From Chromobotia macracanthus (taxonomy: Eukaryota; Chordata; Actinopteri; Cypriniformes; Botiidae), in contig JAZGTH010000065.1 of NCBI GenBank assembly GCA_036877525.1, positions 8,261,001-8,325,000 on the forward strand: DNA of 64,000 nucleotides, read 5' to 3'. Position 1 is the stretch's first letter. The number at the start of each line of letters is the position of its first letter. The notes under the pieces are model-generated. The model had not been told where the DNA came from. It saw only the letters and a list, made by a program, of their open reading frames with translations, and ran no database searches. The position numbers and the translations under genes are program-made. Shown one piece after another: positions 32,201-45,500 of the stretch.

Positions 32201-33379
32201 TAAATAAAACTTTTTATTCAGCTTGACATACTACCATACAATATGCCACCTATTTTACCATACAGCAGTATCTGACACCCTCAGATCTTCACACAAGCAA
32301 TTTATCTTCCTATATATATTTTGGTTGCTGGTAAACATTCCCGTAATCATTCTAATCAAATCGATAGGATATAAAAGTTTTATTTATTTGATCGATAAAA
32401 ACTTAAAATATAAAAATATTTTAGGTTATAGAAAACAGAGCATGAAAAAAGCAAATGTGCTCTCATATTGTAAATGTAATTTCTTTGTGTGATGTATACC
32501 ACTGCCTTCTACTAATGTTCATTAAGGTGCTATATGCACTCTTTAATAGTATGCAGACAGCAGACACAGGGAATGTACTGACAGGTATTGCAGCCCATGT
32601 GTCTCTCTTATTCAGAGGTTTTAAGATTCGAGCAGCCAGGTTCTCGGAGGGTATTAACTCACCTGAGAGCTGAATAAAATACAAATTGTTACCCAAACCT
32701 AAGACAACCTGGGCCCTCAGTGGGACAGTCTTGCCATCACCACAGGACAAGAACAGACCTACAAACCCCATTAATGCAGCCTTTTCCCACTCCTGTAAAA
32801 ATGATGCTTTTAGGCCATTAGAAATTATGCGCATGACTCCTTTACCAATATCCCCGCTGACCAACCTCAATCTGTGCTTTCTAACGTACAATATATGCTG
32901 TACATACTCTGAAACATTATATATACATTTGATATTTATAATAAAACACTAAGGTCCGGTATACACATAAAATAAATTTATTAGGTAAGTACCACCTTGT
33001 TGGCAAGAACAGAATTTGATTTCTTTAAAACATCAGTTGTTAAGGGTAAATGTTCCCACATACTGTCTAACTAATCACGCACTAATTGGTCAGTTAGGGA
33101 TTTGCTTTCTTTAATCTCCACAGCTTTTTCTATAATCTCCACAGGAGTTTAAATGGTGTCATACAGCGAGGACTACTGTACCAATTTAGACCTGGTTTGT
33201 TTTACCAAGCTAATTTTAAAAGAAAACAATCACATTTATGCTTCATAATAGGGGGGTGACTAAAAAACAAAAATACAAAAAATTACATTATATATTACAT
33301 ATATTATTGATTTACGTAAAACGGCAAAAGCATCTATTGAATGGGAGTCAGTTCTCATAATGCATTTGTTTTAATAGCT
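29276..33379. other. Intergenic; one exon-like segment on the minus strand at 32663-32792
   Basis: AT-rich and without a recognised gene. The minus strand at 32463-32891 has an unusually long open frame for this composition, with splice-like borders inside it (see findings). Confidence 0.5.
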
Positions 33380-33735
33380 TTGAATTTGTTTATATACAGG
33401 GAAGGTACACTTTATCATTCTTTATTAATATTTTCCCACATTTTAGAATAATAGTAAACAAAATATGAAAACACTTTTTTATAACACTTAATTTATTGAA
33501 AATTTATTTTTAACCTAGCTAAATTTATTGAAAATAAATTATTCTATTATATTCAATGTGGTTACCCTTTGCTTAGAATTAATAAAGGTGTTTTCTTGAC
33601 ATTTTATCACCCAGTTTCTTGAGGAATCATCCTGAGAAGCTTTTTAAACAGTTTTGAAAGACTTCCCCTCTATCCTACACTCTTATTGGCTTGCTTTTTC
33701 TTCATTATTTGGTCTAAATCACCCATTTTTAGCTG
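33380..33735 (-). mobile_element. Degraded Tc1-like transposon, 3' part of transposase and flank
   Basis: The minus strand from about 33730 reads DLDQIMKKKQANKS, a TAG stop, and then LSKLFKK, which resembles the C-terminal region just after the catalytic Glu of fish Tc1 transposases. It continues through RMIPQETG. The following sequence, seen on the plus strand as GTTACCCTTTGCTTAGAATT and CACATTTTAGAATAATAGTA, resembles the 3' flank of the same kind of element. The catalytic domain is absent and stops interrupt the reading. This is a different family from the copy at 62003. Confidence 0.55.
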
Positions 33736-34858
33736 TCTTGCGCAAATGCGCATTTTAAGGCTAAAATTAATTACTGATAAAATACACAGTAACAGTTGTT
33801 AAGTGCAGGCAATTCCAAACACGGATGCCCTATAGATAAAAGAGGGTGTGAAATTTTGTGCTGCCACACCAACAGTGTAGCGCTAAGATAAGAATCAAAG
33901 CTATTTCAATAGAGAACTTAGAGAGATGTCTACAAGACTCTGATTGCATCACCTGTATGATTTAGCACCTGCCTGGAAAAGTAGCAATGTTGATTTTCCT
34001 AATTCATCACTCCTTGATGAAGACAACCAGGCATAGACCAGGTTCAAAGATATTATACTATTCTAACTCACAGGGAAAGCTCAGCTAGGTTTTAAGTAGA
34101 TTATTAGTTATGTTCTCACTATTTGAATATAATCCCTCTTTATGTGCTACACATCAAGAAGCACTGAGCTTCTTATGTGGGCTTACCCCTCTACCCATCA
34201 TATCTTAACTGTGACTTGGATCAAATTATAACAATTCCAAAGCCCATCTATCAAATTAACGTCGGAATGGGGTGAGTGACCATCAGCAGCTGTGGACTGT
34301 CACTCAATGCAACCTTAGGAGTAATCACTGACATCAGATGCTCAGCAGCAGGGTCAAAATTATACCAAAAATAATTACCACTTTACTTAAGAGAGGTTTA
34401 TTTAGCATTTCACCTCATTCTGAGACCCTGACCATCAACTCATTTAGATAGATAGGAGTTCTTTTAGCCCCCAGAGATGAGACGTTAGATGATATGAGGC
34501 GATAGATTTAAAAGTGTGCTTTCACTATCAGACATACATTGTGCTTGTCAGTTTGGTAACTTCTGACCATGAGCAAGGTGAAAATTGAAAATATGGAAAT
34601 ATGAGAACAGCAACAGATACTGCAGCAAAAAGAAGTGCTTCTTTTATGATCAGTTTGATTAAAAGATTTAGAGGTTTACAGAGAATACATTAATATATGA
34701 ACATTGGTATATAGAGGCAAATATTCCACCAAGCTCTGTTTTATCAGTCAAAAAAATGAAATCAATATGGAATTTATAAATAACAAACAGTGAAAAAATA
34801 AAAGACTACTATAATTACTTACATTCTAAATATTAACTAATCATTACAAAATTCAAAA
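33736..34858. other. Intergenic, no gene seen
   Basis: The word TGCGCAAATGCGCA near 33739-33752 is a near-palindrome of NRF1 type. Otherwise AT-rich with no gene. Confidence 0.45.
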
Positions 34859-34990
34859 TGTTAATGCTGCAATCTGTAACTTTTGCCTCTCTACAGCCAT
34901 TTCTGTGTGAATACCACCATTTTTTTTTACCTATATGAAGTGCATTATTAAAGATCATATATCTTGGGTGAAAAGTGACTTATGGAAACT
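34859..34990 (+). repeat. Possible end of a fish MITE
   Basis: TTAATGCTGCAATCTGTAAC and the following TTTTGCCTCTCTACAGCCA resemble the terminus of short inverted-repeat elements common in fish (compare the TTAAAGCT...CGTAA ends at 56228). No matching opposite end was found, so only one end is called. Confidence 0.35.
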
Positions 34991-37900
34991 GACTTATATA
35001 ATTAAGCAATTTGTTTACTTGGGTGTGTGTAAATTTGAGAGATAAGAACAATGGAACCAATGTGATTGATTTGAACATTAGCACTAATGAATCTGATGCC
35101 TCTTGTAATTACAGATAATCTTTAGTTATCAGAATGTTTATCTTTATCAATATAATTATGCAAAACAACCCTCTCTGTAGAAACATGTATATCCTTGTAC
35201 TCACAAATAAAATATTCCAAGTAAAATATATTCTGTTCTACCACATCATTCAGACTGCATGGTGGCTCACACACCTTATTTAATCATCTGCAAACACAAA
35301 CAGTATTGTGCTAGTGAAGTGACATGCAGACCAAGTATGATAACACATGCTTTGACTTTGTCCTCTGCATGAGGCCTAAACAAATAAACAAATAGGTGTA
35401 CAGGCAAAATGACAGAGGTCAGCCAAATCTCATAGGTCATAGCATCAAATGTAAAGAGCATACACATGGGCAGGTACAAACATGCTACAACATGCCAAAT
35501 CAGCATGCAGACATTTAGACTGTAATTATATGATTGGCACTACTGGAATGAATAAGTGTCATCAAGTTTTATAGTTATTACTGCTAATGATCAGTTATTA
35601 CTGTTATTAAATGCACAAAAATAATTGTTTTTCTTCTGGTGTAACCTCTTAAGCTCAAATACATAAACCAATACAAAAAAAGTTCACTGTGTACTGCCTA
35701 ACATCTATATTTTCAGAAATACCTAGGAGAGAGCTGCCCTGTTCTGGTATGCTGTGCTACTCTTTTGTCATCCTACCTTTGTGTTAGTTATAAAATTCTC
35801 TACTGGATTTCATCAAGCTCTGCAGTGTCTGGCACTCCAAGTTACTGTCAATTTCCACCACTTCCAATGCATTGATTATAGTTTCCTTCCCTAAATAACT
35901 GACAACTTAAAGGGACAAACATGAGTGAGTCCCTCTGTTCCAAGAGCAGACCACAACCAGACCACACACCCTTAACAAGACTGCCAAGTAATTTAAGAAT
36001 GTTATTGTTGTATGTACAATACAGGCATATTTCTTTATTTGTTAACTGAAACATGTTTTGCTTTGGGCCTGAAACAATCACAGTCCTAACAGGCAGACTA
36101 AATGTGTGTTAAGGCTAGTTTGCAAATTAGTATAAGGAACACAAGTCTACAGCTTGATCTGCTCTCAGGTTATAATAAGTGTGCAATCTGCCAGAACATG
36201 TATTTTCAATGTATGCAATTGTCTGAGATGCTGCAAAGCTTGCAATTCAGAAGCAAGCCTAAAGGATACTAGTGTGTGTGGATACAGGTAGGTTACATTT
36301 ATGAACCTTTGAATTTAATGACCATTCAACATAGTGGGTTCGTTTTAGAGGCCATTTTTAACATGAGCAAGATAAGTGCCAAAATGTAATGAAACCAGAA
36401 AACAAGAGGTGGTGCTTTACTTCATGCAACATTATTACTTTCATATTTTAAATGTATTACCAACTCTCAGTTTGGTTGACAACTACATCAAAAGATTACC
36501 AGGTGACAAATAATCAATGGGAAAAGGCTCCATTTAGTTTTGGAGTAATGAGGAATATTCCCAATCACAGAAGCCAATATTTTTCAGGAAATAGCAAGGA
36601 CTCTCTAGCATCAGCTAAGGTCATTGTTTGTGACTCAACAATTAGAGAAAAAATTGACTTCATGGAAGTCAGTTTTTAGTAGCTAGACAGAAACCACAGC
36701 CTTCCAAAAAAAAGTTCTTCTCACGTTATCCAAAAAAGCACTTGGATGAAACCCAAGACACATCTGGATAACGTTCATTACTCAAACCTATTTAGTGAGT
36801 GCCCTCCTATATCTGGTGTAAAGCAAACACAGCCTTATGTTAGAAAGGCATATCACCATTGAAACACAGTGCTGCCAGACCTGTTGTGCTGCCATTCTGT
36901 TATACATCAGATAATTTTGAAAGAGTACATCTGACTGTGCATGTGCTGAAGCTACATTGCACACAACAAACATTTCAACACATTGTCTATATTTGCAGTT
37001 TGTGTTTTTTGCATGCAGGTTCACACTGTAGAGTAGCCAATATATTGCTGTTTGTATGTTTGAATACATATATCATATTCCTTGAGGGCCTAATTTTGAC
37101 GTTAAATGTTTTTTGTGTTTTTCAAGGACTATGTGAATCGGCATGAGACCTAAGATGAAGGATGTATTAAACTGATACAGACAGCATTTATCAAACATGA
37201 CTTTAAAAAAGCAGAACGTTACTATATAGCACATACAGAGCATGTCGCCATGCTTTACACCTTAGGGTCAAATATACTTTAGGGGAGAAGAGGAAGGAAG
37301 CCAAGTTCAATTACTGTCAGTGAACATCATCTTCCTTCTTAGGATAAAGTCAATAGGATAGGACAGAGCAGTTTGTATTAGAAAACACAATAAAACTGCC
37401 CTTGTGAAAGAAAGAATAAAAGTGTTTGTGAAAATAAATGAAAGGAAACTCTTTATGAAATGAGGTGTCAGTGAGGACCCATGTGACAGTAGTGGTGTCA
37501 TACTATACCTAATCTAAGACAGTTTTGGACACACGTGCCAGGGCGATGAGAAAAAACTCCAGGCTATTCATATATCGTCACTAAGTTGCCAAGTACCCGG
37601 AAGAACCTCAGACCTGAGACAGCAGTCCTTGGAAGATGTAAAAAATGTGTGCTGAAGGCTTAGATGTGACGCTGAACTAGTTTGAGCTGCTCTAGAGAAT
37701 TAGCACTGTCCTTCCTGAAGACTTAAAGGTCAGCAGATGCATGACGTGGGATGAAGTTGGATTAGAAAGCTTTTACTGTTATGATGATACATGCTTGTCT
37801 AATCCTGAAACATGCATCTAACCTTCAAAGCTAACCTTCTGTATATACACAGCATTTTTTTGCTGTCTAATATGAACATGATATTTAACATTTTGATGTG

Positions 37901-40900
37901 CATCACTGTCAATAAAGAATAAGCACTAAACTTAATACATTGTTTCACAGTTTTGAATAATAGTAAACTCTGGGTATGATAGAACACAGTTATTTTGGAA
38001 CTACAGGATTTATGTAAAAATACAAAATATATTCAGTAAGGGAAGTAAGATGATTGTTTTTATACAACATCTATCTGTTATGCTGATTGAAAGTGTCTTT
38101 ACATCCTGATAGTATCTTTACATCCACTAAGTGGTCCAAATCATTTGTTGAATCATTGCATTCAATCGAAATGCATTTTTAAAGTGGCTACTCGCATAGA
38201 ATTTGTGCTTTGCCATTTTTATCATTCAACTTCTGTTCCACCCTGAGATGCTTTTGACACAAAATGTTTAGTTTTGTAATGAAACAAATGAAGTACTGTA
38301 GTTTGCTGGCCCAATTCTGTTGATCACCTTGCATGTCAAATGTAACACAAACTGAGCAAGCAAGCCTGTAGAATATAAATTAACTACTTATTGTATCTTC
38401 TTGGCTTTCATGAATTAACTTGTGACATTTACAACAAAAAAGACAGAAAGCAAATTTTCCCAGTGTTGGTGCTCATGGTTATTAAAATTGCTTTCCAGTA
38501 CTTATTTTTGTGCTCATTTTTGTCTGTGTATTTAAACAGTTAATTGAGGACAGCACAGTTCTCTGCACTCTTTGCATGTTGTCTGCAGAATAAATGTTTA
38601 TTCTACAAAATCTTCAAGCAATAAAGTTGAGAAAAAAAAATTGAGAAGACCAAATAGTATTACACCAAAAGTCTGTAAGATTGACTTCCTAAAGACAAAA
38701 TCAAAATGGCCTGCATTTGACTAAGACACACTACAGTCAGCAATGAGTATGGCATCTTTAATGAAATCAGACAGGGCAGTTTTAAGTATCATTAAAAAGA
38801 TGGGGGAACGTTTCGAAATACTACTTTGCTCAATTCCTGAATATATTTATTATTAGGTAATATTATGTTACACAGCAGAATTTGAAGTGGTTTGGAAAAT
38901 ATCAAAAGCTCAAAGGCAAATTGTCGTTATAAGGAAAATAAAGATAATAATAATTGAGTCTCTCGCGCTCAGCTGAATCAGTTTTCCTATCGCTACATTA
39001 GTGGAACATTGGTGATGGTGGCTATACGGTCCTTTGACGATCTGATTTGACTGAAGGTGATCCTTAGCCTGAAAAGTTTGAGAGCTACTACGCTAGATAG
39101 CCACAATACCCAAAGATAGCATGTAGGATAGCATTCAGAAAACAGAATGCCTCAGAAAAACAGCCTCTTTAAGTCTTTAAACAATGCTTTAAAATCCAAT
39201 ATTCTGCTAAGAAAAGGAACTTCCTACATCAGTGTACAGATGTAGAGTGTTCTTGAGTTCCATCAGGGTTGCCTTGTGATTGTTTTCAGAACCTATCACA
39301 GTAAAGCCTTAAGTGTACATATAAAGGAAATGAAAATATTATGTGCATTTCAGCTAAACTAAAATCTTATGCTTTAACCCAACTTTTGTGTTTATTTTTG
39401 AGTTGTCCTAAAGAGCATGAACAGTTATAACAGATAATGTTTAAGTATAATACATAAGTCTAGCAGTACAGAAATGCTAAAAAAAGTAATCCAATATAAC
39501 TTTCTTTGACCTTCCAAGCTCATTTCTCTAAAAACACTAACCACCCAAAAATATTCAAGTGATCTAAGTGTGGGAAATGGGAGGAGATGGCACAAATGAT
39601 ATCACTTCATATCGGTATTAATGGCCTTAGCTTTGATACTATAGAGCTCTTATCTTGTTGGAGATAAAAGGTAATGCTCAGTGCAGAAAGTAATTGCTTT
39701 CTTTGTGAAGATACTTGTTGAGTTACCAAATGCAACTGGAAAAGCAAGTGTCTTTTACAAACTTTGGGAAGAACTGTGAAAGAACTGTAAAAGTAATCAA
39801 AAGGTTTAAGATTACCTTTAAAGATCTCCAGTTGTTCTGAACTATTGCACTAGTTGTTAAAACCAGCCAAAAAGATAATTTTTAATAAGTGGAAACATAC
39901 CTCAATGTAAATGTAAGTGAAGTCAATGGCTTTTTATTGGTAGGAAAGAGAAGCACTTGACTAGTATGTAAATGTAATCGAAATGTACTGTATGTGAACG
40001 GGGGCGTTTGAATTGGAACTAAAAGGATAATCATCAAATCCCTTTCTATAACTAATATAAAACATGACAGGGTTAGTGTTGAAGGACACATCTATTGGAA
40101 CACCATCACAGAGGAGGAATTGTTCCAATATGACAAATAATGAGACAGGTAAATGGCCCACTGAAAATCCATCTATGTGGCTTAATGTACTAGTTAACAG
40201 GATCTGTGGACATCAGTCAGAGAAAAGAAATGACTTGCAGCTGCGGTAAGAATCATCTACTAATAATTTACAATTTGATGGCATCTGGAGCTAACCATGT
40301 CTGTGAGATGGACAGCATGCTTGCTGCACTGCATTCATTTTTTATTATTTGAGCATGATAAAGCACAAGTCACTTCTCATTATGCACAAAGACAATTTTA
40401 CGTTCCATGAAATGTGTAGGATTATCAATCCATCACATGTAAATTTAAACAGCAATAACTAAAGAAATATGAAATTGTACAATAAAGGGGGAAATGTTTG
40501 TAAATCTTTGTTGTACATTGGTTTTGAAATTACATGTTACCAGAAAGATCTACGATTGCGATATAAAGCATAACATTTTAGAATCATTTCACAGTAGGAC
40601 TTTTATGAATAGAAAGTCAAAATTTTAATGGTAGTCATATTTTGAAAGTACATTTAAAACGACGACAATAAGCTTTCCCAATATTTTGTTTGTTACATGA
40701 ATTAAATGAAGCAAAACTGACCATATCACCCATAGTGCCACTCGTATGCCTGTACTGTAAGAAATGTGCTAGTCTTTGAAATGGAGACCTTGAGCATTTC
40801 TTATATTGATTTACTACAGCTGCAAGTTAGAACGGATTTAAGCTTTTATAGATTGCATGTGAACAACACACATCTCAACAGCATTACAGCTTAGTTAAAT

Positions 40901-42267
40901 ATGGATTTCTCATCAAAATCATGATTAGCATCTCATGCAACAAATTGCATTATAATCAATTTTAGAATTAAATGGATTTCAGGTTATGGGCCTACAAATT
41001 GTCTAAGTTGGTCATTGATTGGACGTTGCTATGGTAGCACAATGCCAAATCTGTTTTAGCAAGGACACTTATTGTGTTATCATTTCCTGACACTTGGGCT
41101 ATTTACATCACTACGTCAAGTTGTATCAACTTATCAGAGTTCAGAGTTGTTTATTGAATGGTAAATGGTCAAATAATCAACAAAGACGTTTGGAGTAATC
41201 ATAGTAATTATATGTGTGATGCGTTTGTGTATTCATTGCAAACACATGGAATGACAAAAGAGCTTAACCAATAGCCAGATTCACATATTGTATAAATTTT
41301 GTATAGAAATGAATGACAGATGATGATTTTTTGTTGTTGTTATTTTTTGCGTTACAAAAATGCTTTGACTCTTACATTACATTGTCATAATAATGTGAGC
41401 ACTGTAAAATTAAGTTGAAGTGTTTAAAGTTTTTTTTAAAATACAATTGGGAAATGTGCAGATTTAATCTGAACCAGTTGTAAGTTGTGGCACAAATGCT
41501 GTACATAAACAGATGTCACAAATTCTCAAGTGGCAGCCTTATTAACAGTACATGCTGAACTGGCACATTAAAATAAATGGTTTAAATGGGTAAAGAAAAA
41601 TGAGTTGTAGCTAACTTTAAGAGTACCTCTCTGATTAGGCTGGAGGTCCATCATGTAGGGCAATGATTAGAACTGTAATTGTATGGTCTGCTATACCCAC
41701 AGAATAGCTCCTCATTTGTCATCTGCCAGAGCAAGTCACAGGCACTGACATGGGCATGTGATTCATTTTATCTAGCTTTCTGACTTCTCAGTTTTTCACA
41801 AAAAATATAAATCAAGGATGACTGGCCCTACACACTACATCAAAACTGCAAAACTGCAAAACTGCCACCACTGCCAACATGCTGGAAGTAATTAATTACC
41901 AACAGCTTAGCACAAGTTGGTTTGGCACGTTCCTTAAGCCTTGCGTCTATACTGGTAAAGAAACTCACACTGGACACATCACAACATTAACCTAATAGAA
42001 GCTGTCTTTTAAAGGCAATGCTAGCAAGAATCTCCACAACCACTGGACATTGCATTATGTGCTGTCTTTAAAGTTAACATTAGGCCTAAATCAACATTAA
42101 TCCATTAATACTAAGAATTTCTGCAATCTGTCTATGAGCATATGCTGTATGTTTGACACTACATAGCCATTCTACACAAGACAGTATTCAGTAGGTTTAT
42201 AATAAACCAGTGGTCTTTACAAGATGTGGAATGGAGAAAAAATCTAAACGTCTAAACTAGTCTACTA
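34991..42267. other. Long intergenic stretch, no gene seen
   Basis: About 7.3 kb of AT-rich DNA. The segment 37520-37640 (GAGAAAAAACTCC, GGAAGAACCTCAGACC) vaguely resembles a fish LINE tail, and 38955-39110 has CpG-rich and repeat-like words, but neither can be assigned. Three short direct repeats of AAAACTGC lie near 41845-41867. Confidence 0.45.
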
Positions 42268-42503
42268 CACACTTAAAAAGGTGCTTTATGATGCCATAGA
42301 ACCATTTTTGGCTGTATGGTTCCATAAAGTGCCTTTAACATCTGTAGAACATTTCAGTTCTTTGTGGTAGAAAAAGGTTTTTTAGGCTACAAAAAGGAAG
42401 GAAGAAATGGTTATTTTTGAAACTTTTGACTGAATGGTTCTTTGGGGAGACAAAAATTGTTCTTCTATGGCATTGCTGTGAAGAACCTTTATTTTTAAGA
42501 GTG
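42268..42503. mobile_element. Cyprinid-type MITE with CACTCTTAAAAA ends
   Basis: The 236-bp segment starts CACACTTAAAAAGG and ends TTATTTTTAAGAGTG, forming imperfect terminal inverted repeats flanked by TA on both sides. Internal words GGTTCCATAAAG, GTTCTTTGTGGTAG, TGGTTCTTTGGGG and TTCTTCTATGGCATTGCTG match, from memory, a very abundant non-autonomous fish element. It has no coding capacity. Confidence 0.75.
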
Positions 42504-45500
42504 TAATTAAAAATAATTTTTATTCAGAGCTCTTTGGGGAACAGTATTTGCAAGGACAGTAACCTTCATGCAACCCGGGATTCAGTGTCTAACTTGGTAG
42601 TGAAATACTATCACTAATTGCATTGCCAACCTAAAGCTTTAGACAGAGGACTACCACCACTCATAAAAGAGATGGAGGTTGGTGTTTGGTCTTGCACCAT
42701 GTTAAGTCTAGCAGTGGTATCCAACCGTGCTTAGTAATTCAGTGGAAATAAAGCAGCCTGGACTTCATTTATTTAGGTGTTTACGAGAACAGGAGAGAGA
42801 TGTCCAGTGATGGTGTGTGTTAATAGCAGGGGGATTAATGACCCAGTGCTCCTGAATACATTCTGTTTGATCCCTGAAGGTGAGCAGAAAATCCTTACCA
42901 TACTAGAGTAAATGACTTTCCCTGAAATATTGCCGAAAATAACCTGACTAAGATATTCAGTCACTGCATATGGTCTGATGATTTTCATTCATGTTGAAAG
43001 AGGAGATTTTTGTGTTTGTGTTGACAGTGTTGTATTCTGTTTAATGTTTGATTAATAGTATGCTCAGTCCAGCATGTGCAGTTTATGCACTGCAAACATA
43101 ATCAAAAATAGACACCTTTCTAGCATTTTCGTTCTCAAGTTCTTTCAACAGAATCTTGCTTACTCTGCCAGTGTTAGCTTGTACTCAGCCAGGCAAATAA
43201 AATGCACACATTTAAGATAGTGAAGTTGTTAGAGGGTGTGTGTCACATGAACTTCCACATAAACTGCAACAATCTTTACAGTTAAGATAAAGATTTGGAA
43301 TATTTTAAACCTAACCTACATCACTGCACGAGCCCGCATAGAATGATTGAAATATGCATGAGGAATGTCCTTAAATCATTGTGGCTCTGAACAGCAAACA
43401 ATGGTATCCAAATGTCTATTTGCATATTTGAACATTTTAAGACACAAGTAGGATAAAGAAATGGCTTAGAAATTGGGAGGAATTAAAAACAAGGTAAACA
43501 AGCAAACCACAGAGTGAAACAAATCCCTCAAAAATCCTTCATCTGGTGGCATAGTCTACAAAACCATGTCACACTGGCAACATGAGTAAATGTTGAAAGG
43601 CAAATACCTGAAACTAGTGAAACTAGGGGGCAACAAATGATGAGAAAATAACATGAAGGCAATGACAGATGAGAGACTTAGAAACTTAAATACTAAGGAA
43701 GTTAAATACTGTGTAATTAATTTGTTTGTGAGTGTAATAGTACTGTATGCAGCTTTATACTAGATGTTTGACTGCAGATTGTGCTGCGTCATTGTATTCA
43801 TTTTACATAGACCATATATCAGCAGCAGTTTGCCTTTTAGTTAGGTGGGTGCAAGTGAAAAAACGTGGATTAAGTAAAAGCTCCAGAAATAGCCCCAGCT
43901 TACATCAACAAGTCAGCAGATGCACACATGGTCTAAAATTGTTCACGATATAGTTATTTATTTACCTAAAGTTACTTTTTTCTAAAAATAACATCAGAGT
44001 ATAATTGCACTGTATATGCCAAAGCCTTCTGGGCTTTGTGGGCTAACATGGGCAGTTGTTAAGGCACCCATTACAGGTTTACTATTGGTAAAGTCATTTA
44101 CATGACTTTTAGACATGATATTTGTCAGATATTGCTGGTGATTTTCTGTTGTAGACATAATCATTGATATGTAAATATTGTCTAATGCTATTATTATAAC
44201 TGTGTATCTTGAGGAACTGTTTTCTTCCTCTCCATATTTGCTTCTTAAATACTATGTCAAAATGAGGCTCAGGGATTTGATTTATATTTAAAGAACATTA
44301 TAAGGTGTTAATTGTATAACAATCATTCATAGCATACTGTAAACAGTATTAACTGCCTTTCAGGTTGATTAATGAGCAAAGCTTTAAATTCTGTTTTGAC
44401 AAAGTTTAACGTTTTTAAGCATACCATACATAAAAGCTTTAATAGTCTGGGTTTGCAGGTGGTATTCTGGGTTTGCAGAAACTTTTCCTGATGATAATGA
44501 TGAAAAATGAACAGAAATTTAAAAAAGGCTTGTGGTAGAAAACAGAAGGTTGCTTTCAAGACCAAAAGCTACTGTTTCACCCACAGCCATACCTTAACCA
44601 GTTGAACTCTTAAAGGCAATCCATTAAAAATGCAAAGACAAGACAGAAGGAAAAAACAACCACTTTCAGACAAAATTTATAAACACAGGCTTTTTTTTCT
44701 AGACCAGTACATATCAACCAGGGACCAGAGCCGTCTAGGAGGTCTCAGTAAACTGCTGCAAAAATATTCTAGAAAGTCTTTGTTCTTTGTTATAGAGTAG
44801 TTTAGCAGAATAACTAGCAAGTTTGTGTTACAAAATGTCAAACAAATTCCACATCTGGGTATCAAGACAAGTTTGTTTCATATTTTTGTAACAAATTGTT
44901 TTATTTCCTTGAAAAATATGGAAGCTCCAGTTTCTTTAAAAAGATTTAAAAACCTTTGTGGTAATTTCATGTGCAAGGAAAGAAAAACAATGCTGAAAAC
45001 TATTGGTAGACTATATATGAATTTCTGTAGAACCCATATGCTGACAATTGATGACTTTTTTGCATCTCGTAGCTTAACCTTTTGCATGTATTAACAATGT
45101 AAACCATTAGGTAGATGAGGTAGGTTCTTTTAATATGTTTAATGGGGGGTGATTTATTTTTTAAGGAAGAACATTCTGGATGTTTTGGCTTCATTAAAAT
45201 TAGATGATATTTTCAGGGATGAGCCCCTGCTGTGGCAAGGGATTGGGTTGGGTATAGCCACAGATGGATTCTTTTAAAATGTTAACCATTTGGCCTATTT
45301 CTCCATTTCCTCTTGTCCTCCTTCTGGATCAGGTGCAATGGGGAAAGGTGACTTTGGCCCAGTGATTCATCTTGCTGCAGGCTCCATCTGCATGGTGCAC
45401 ACCTGCTTAGATGAGCTTTATGATCCCTTAATTTATATATAATATGTACATTCTTGTAATCATCACCTAATGCCTATAAACCTAACTTTTAAAATGCAAG

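Noticed and set aside
33739..33752. NRF1-like palindrome TGCGCAAATGCGCA as a promoter of a second gene
   Set aside because: Isolated, not in a CpG-rich context and with no coding exon nearby.
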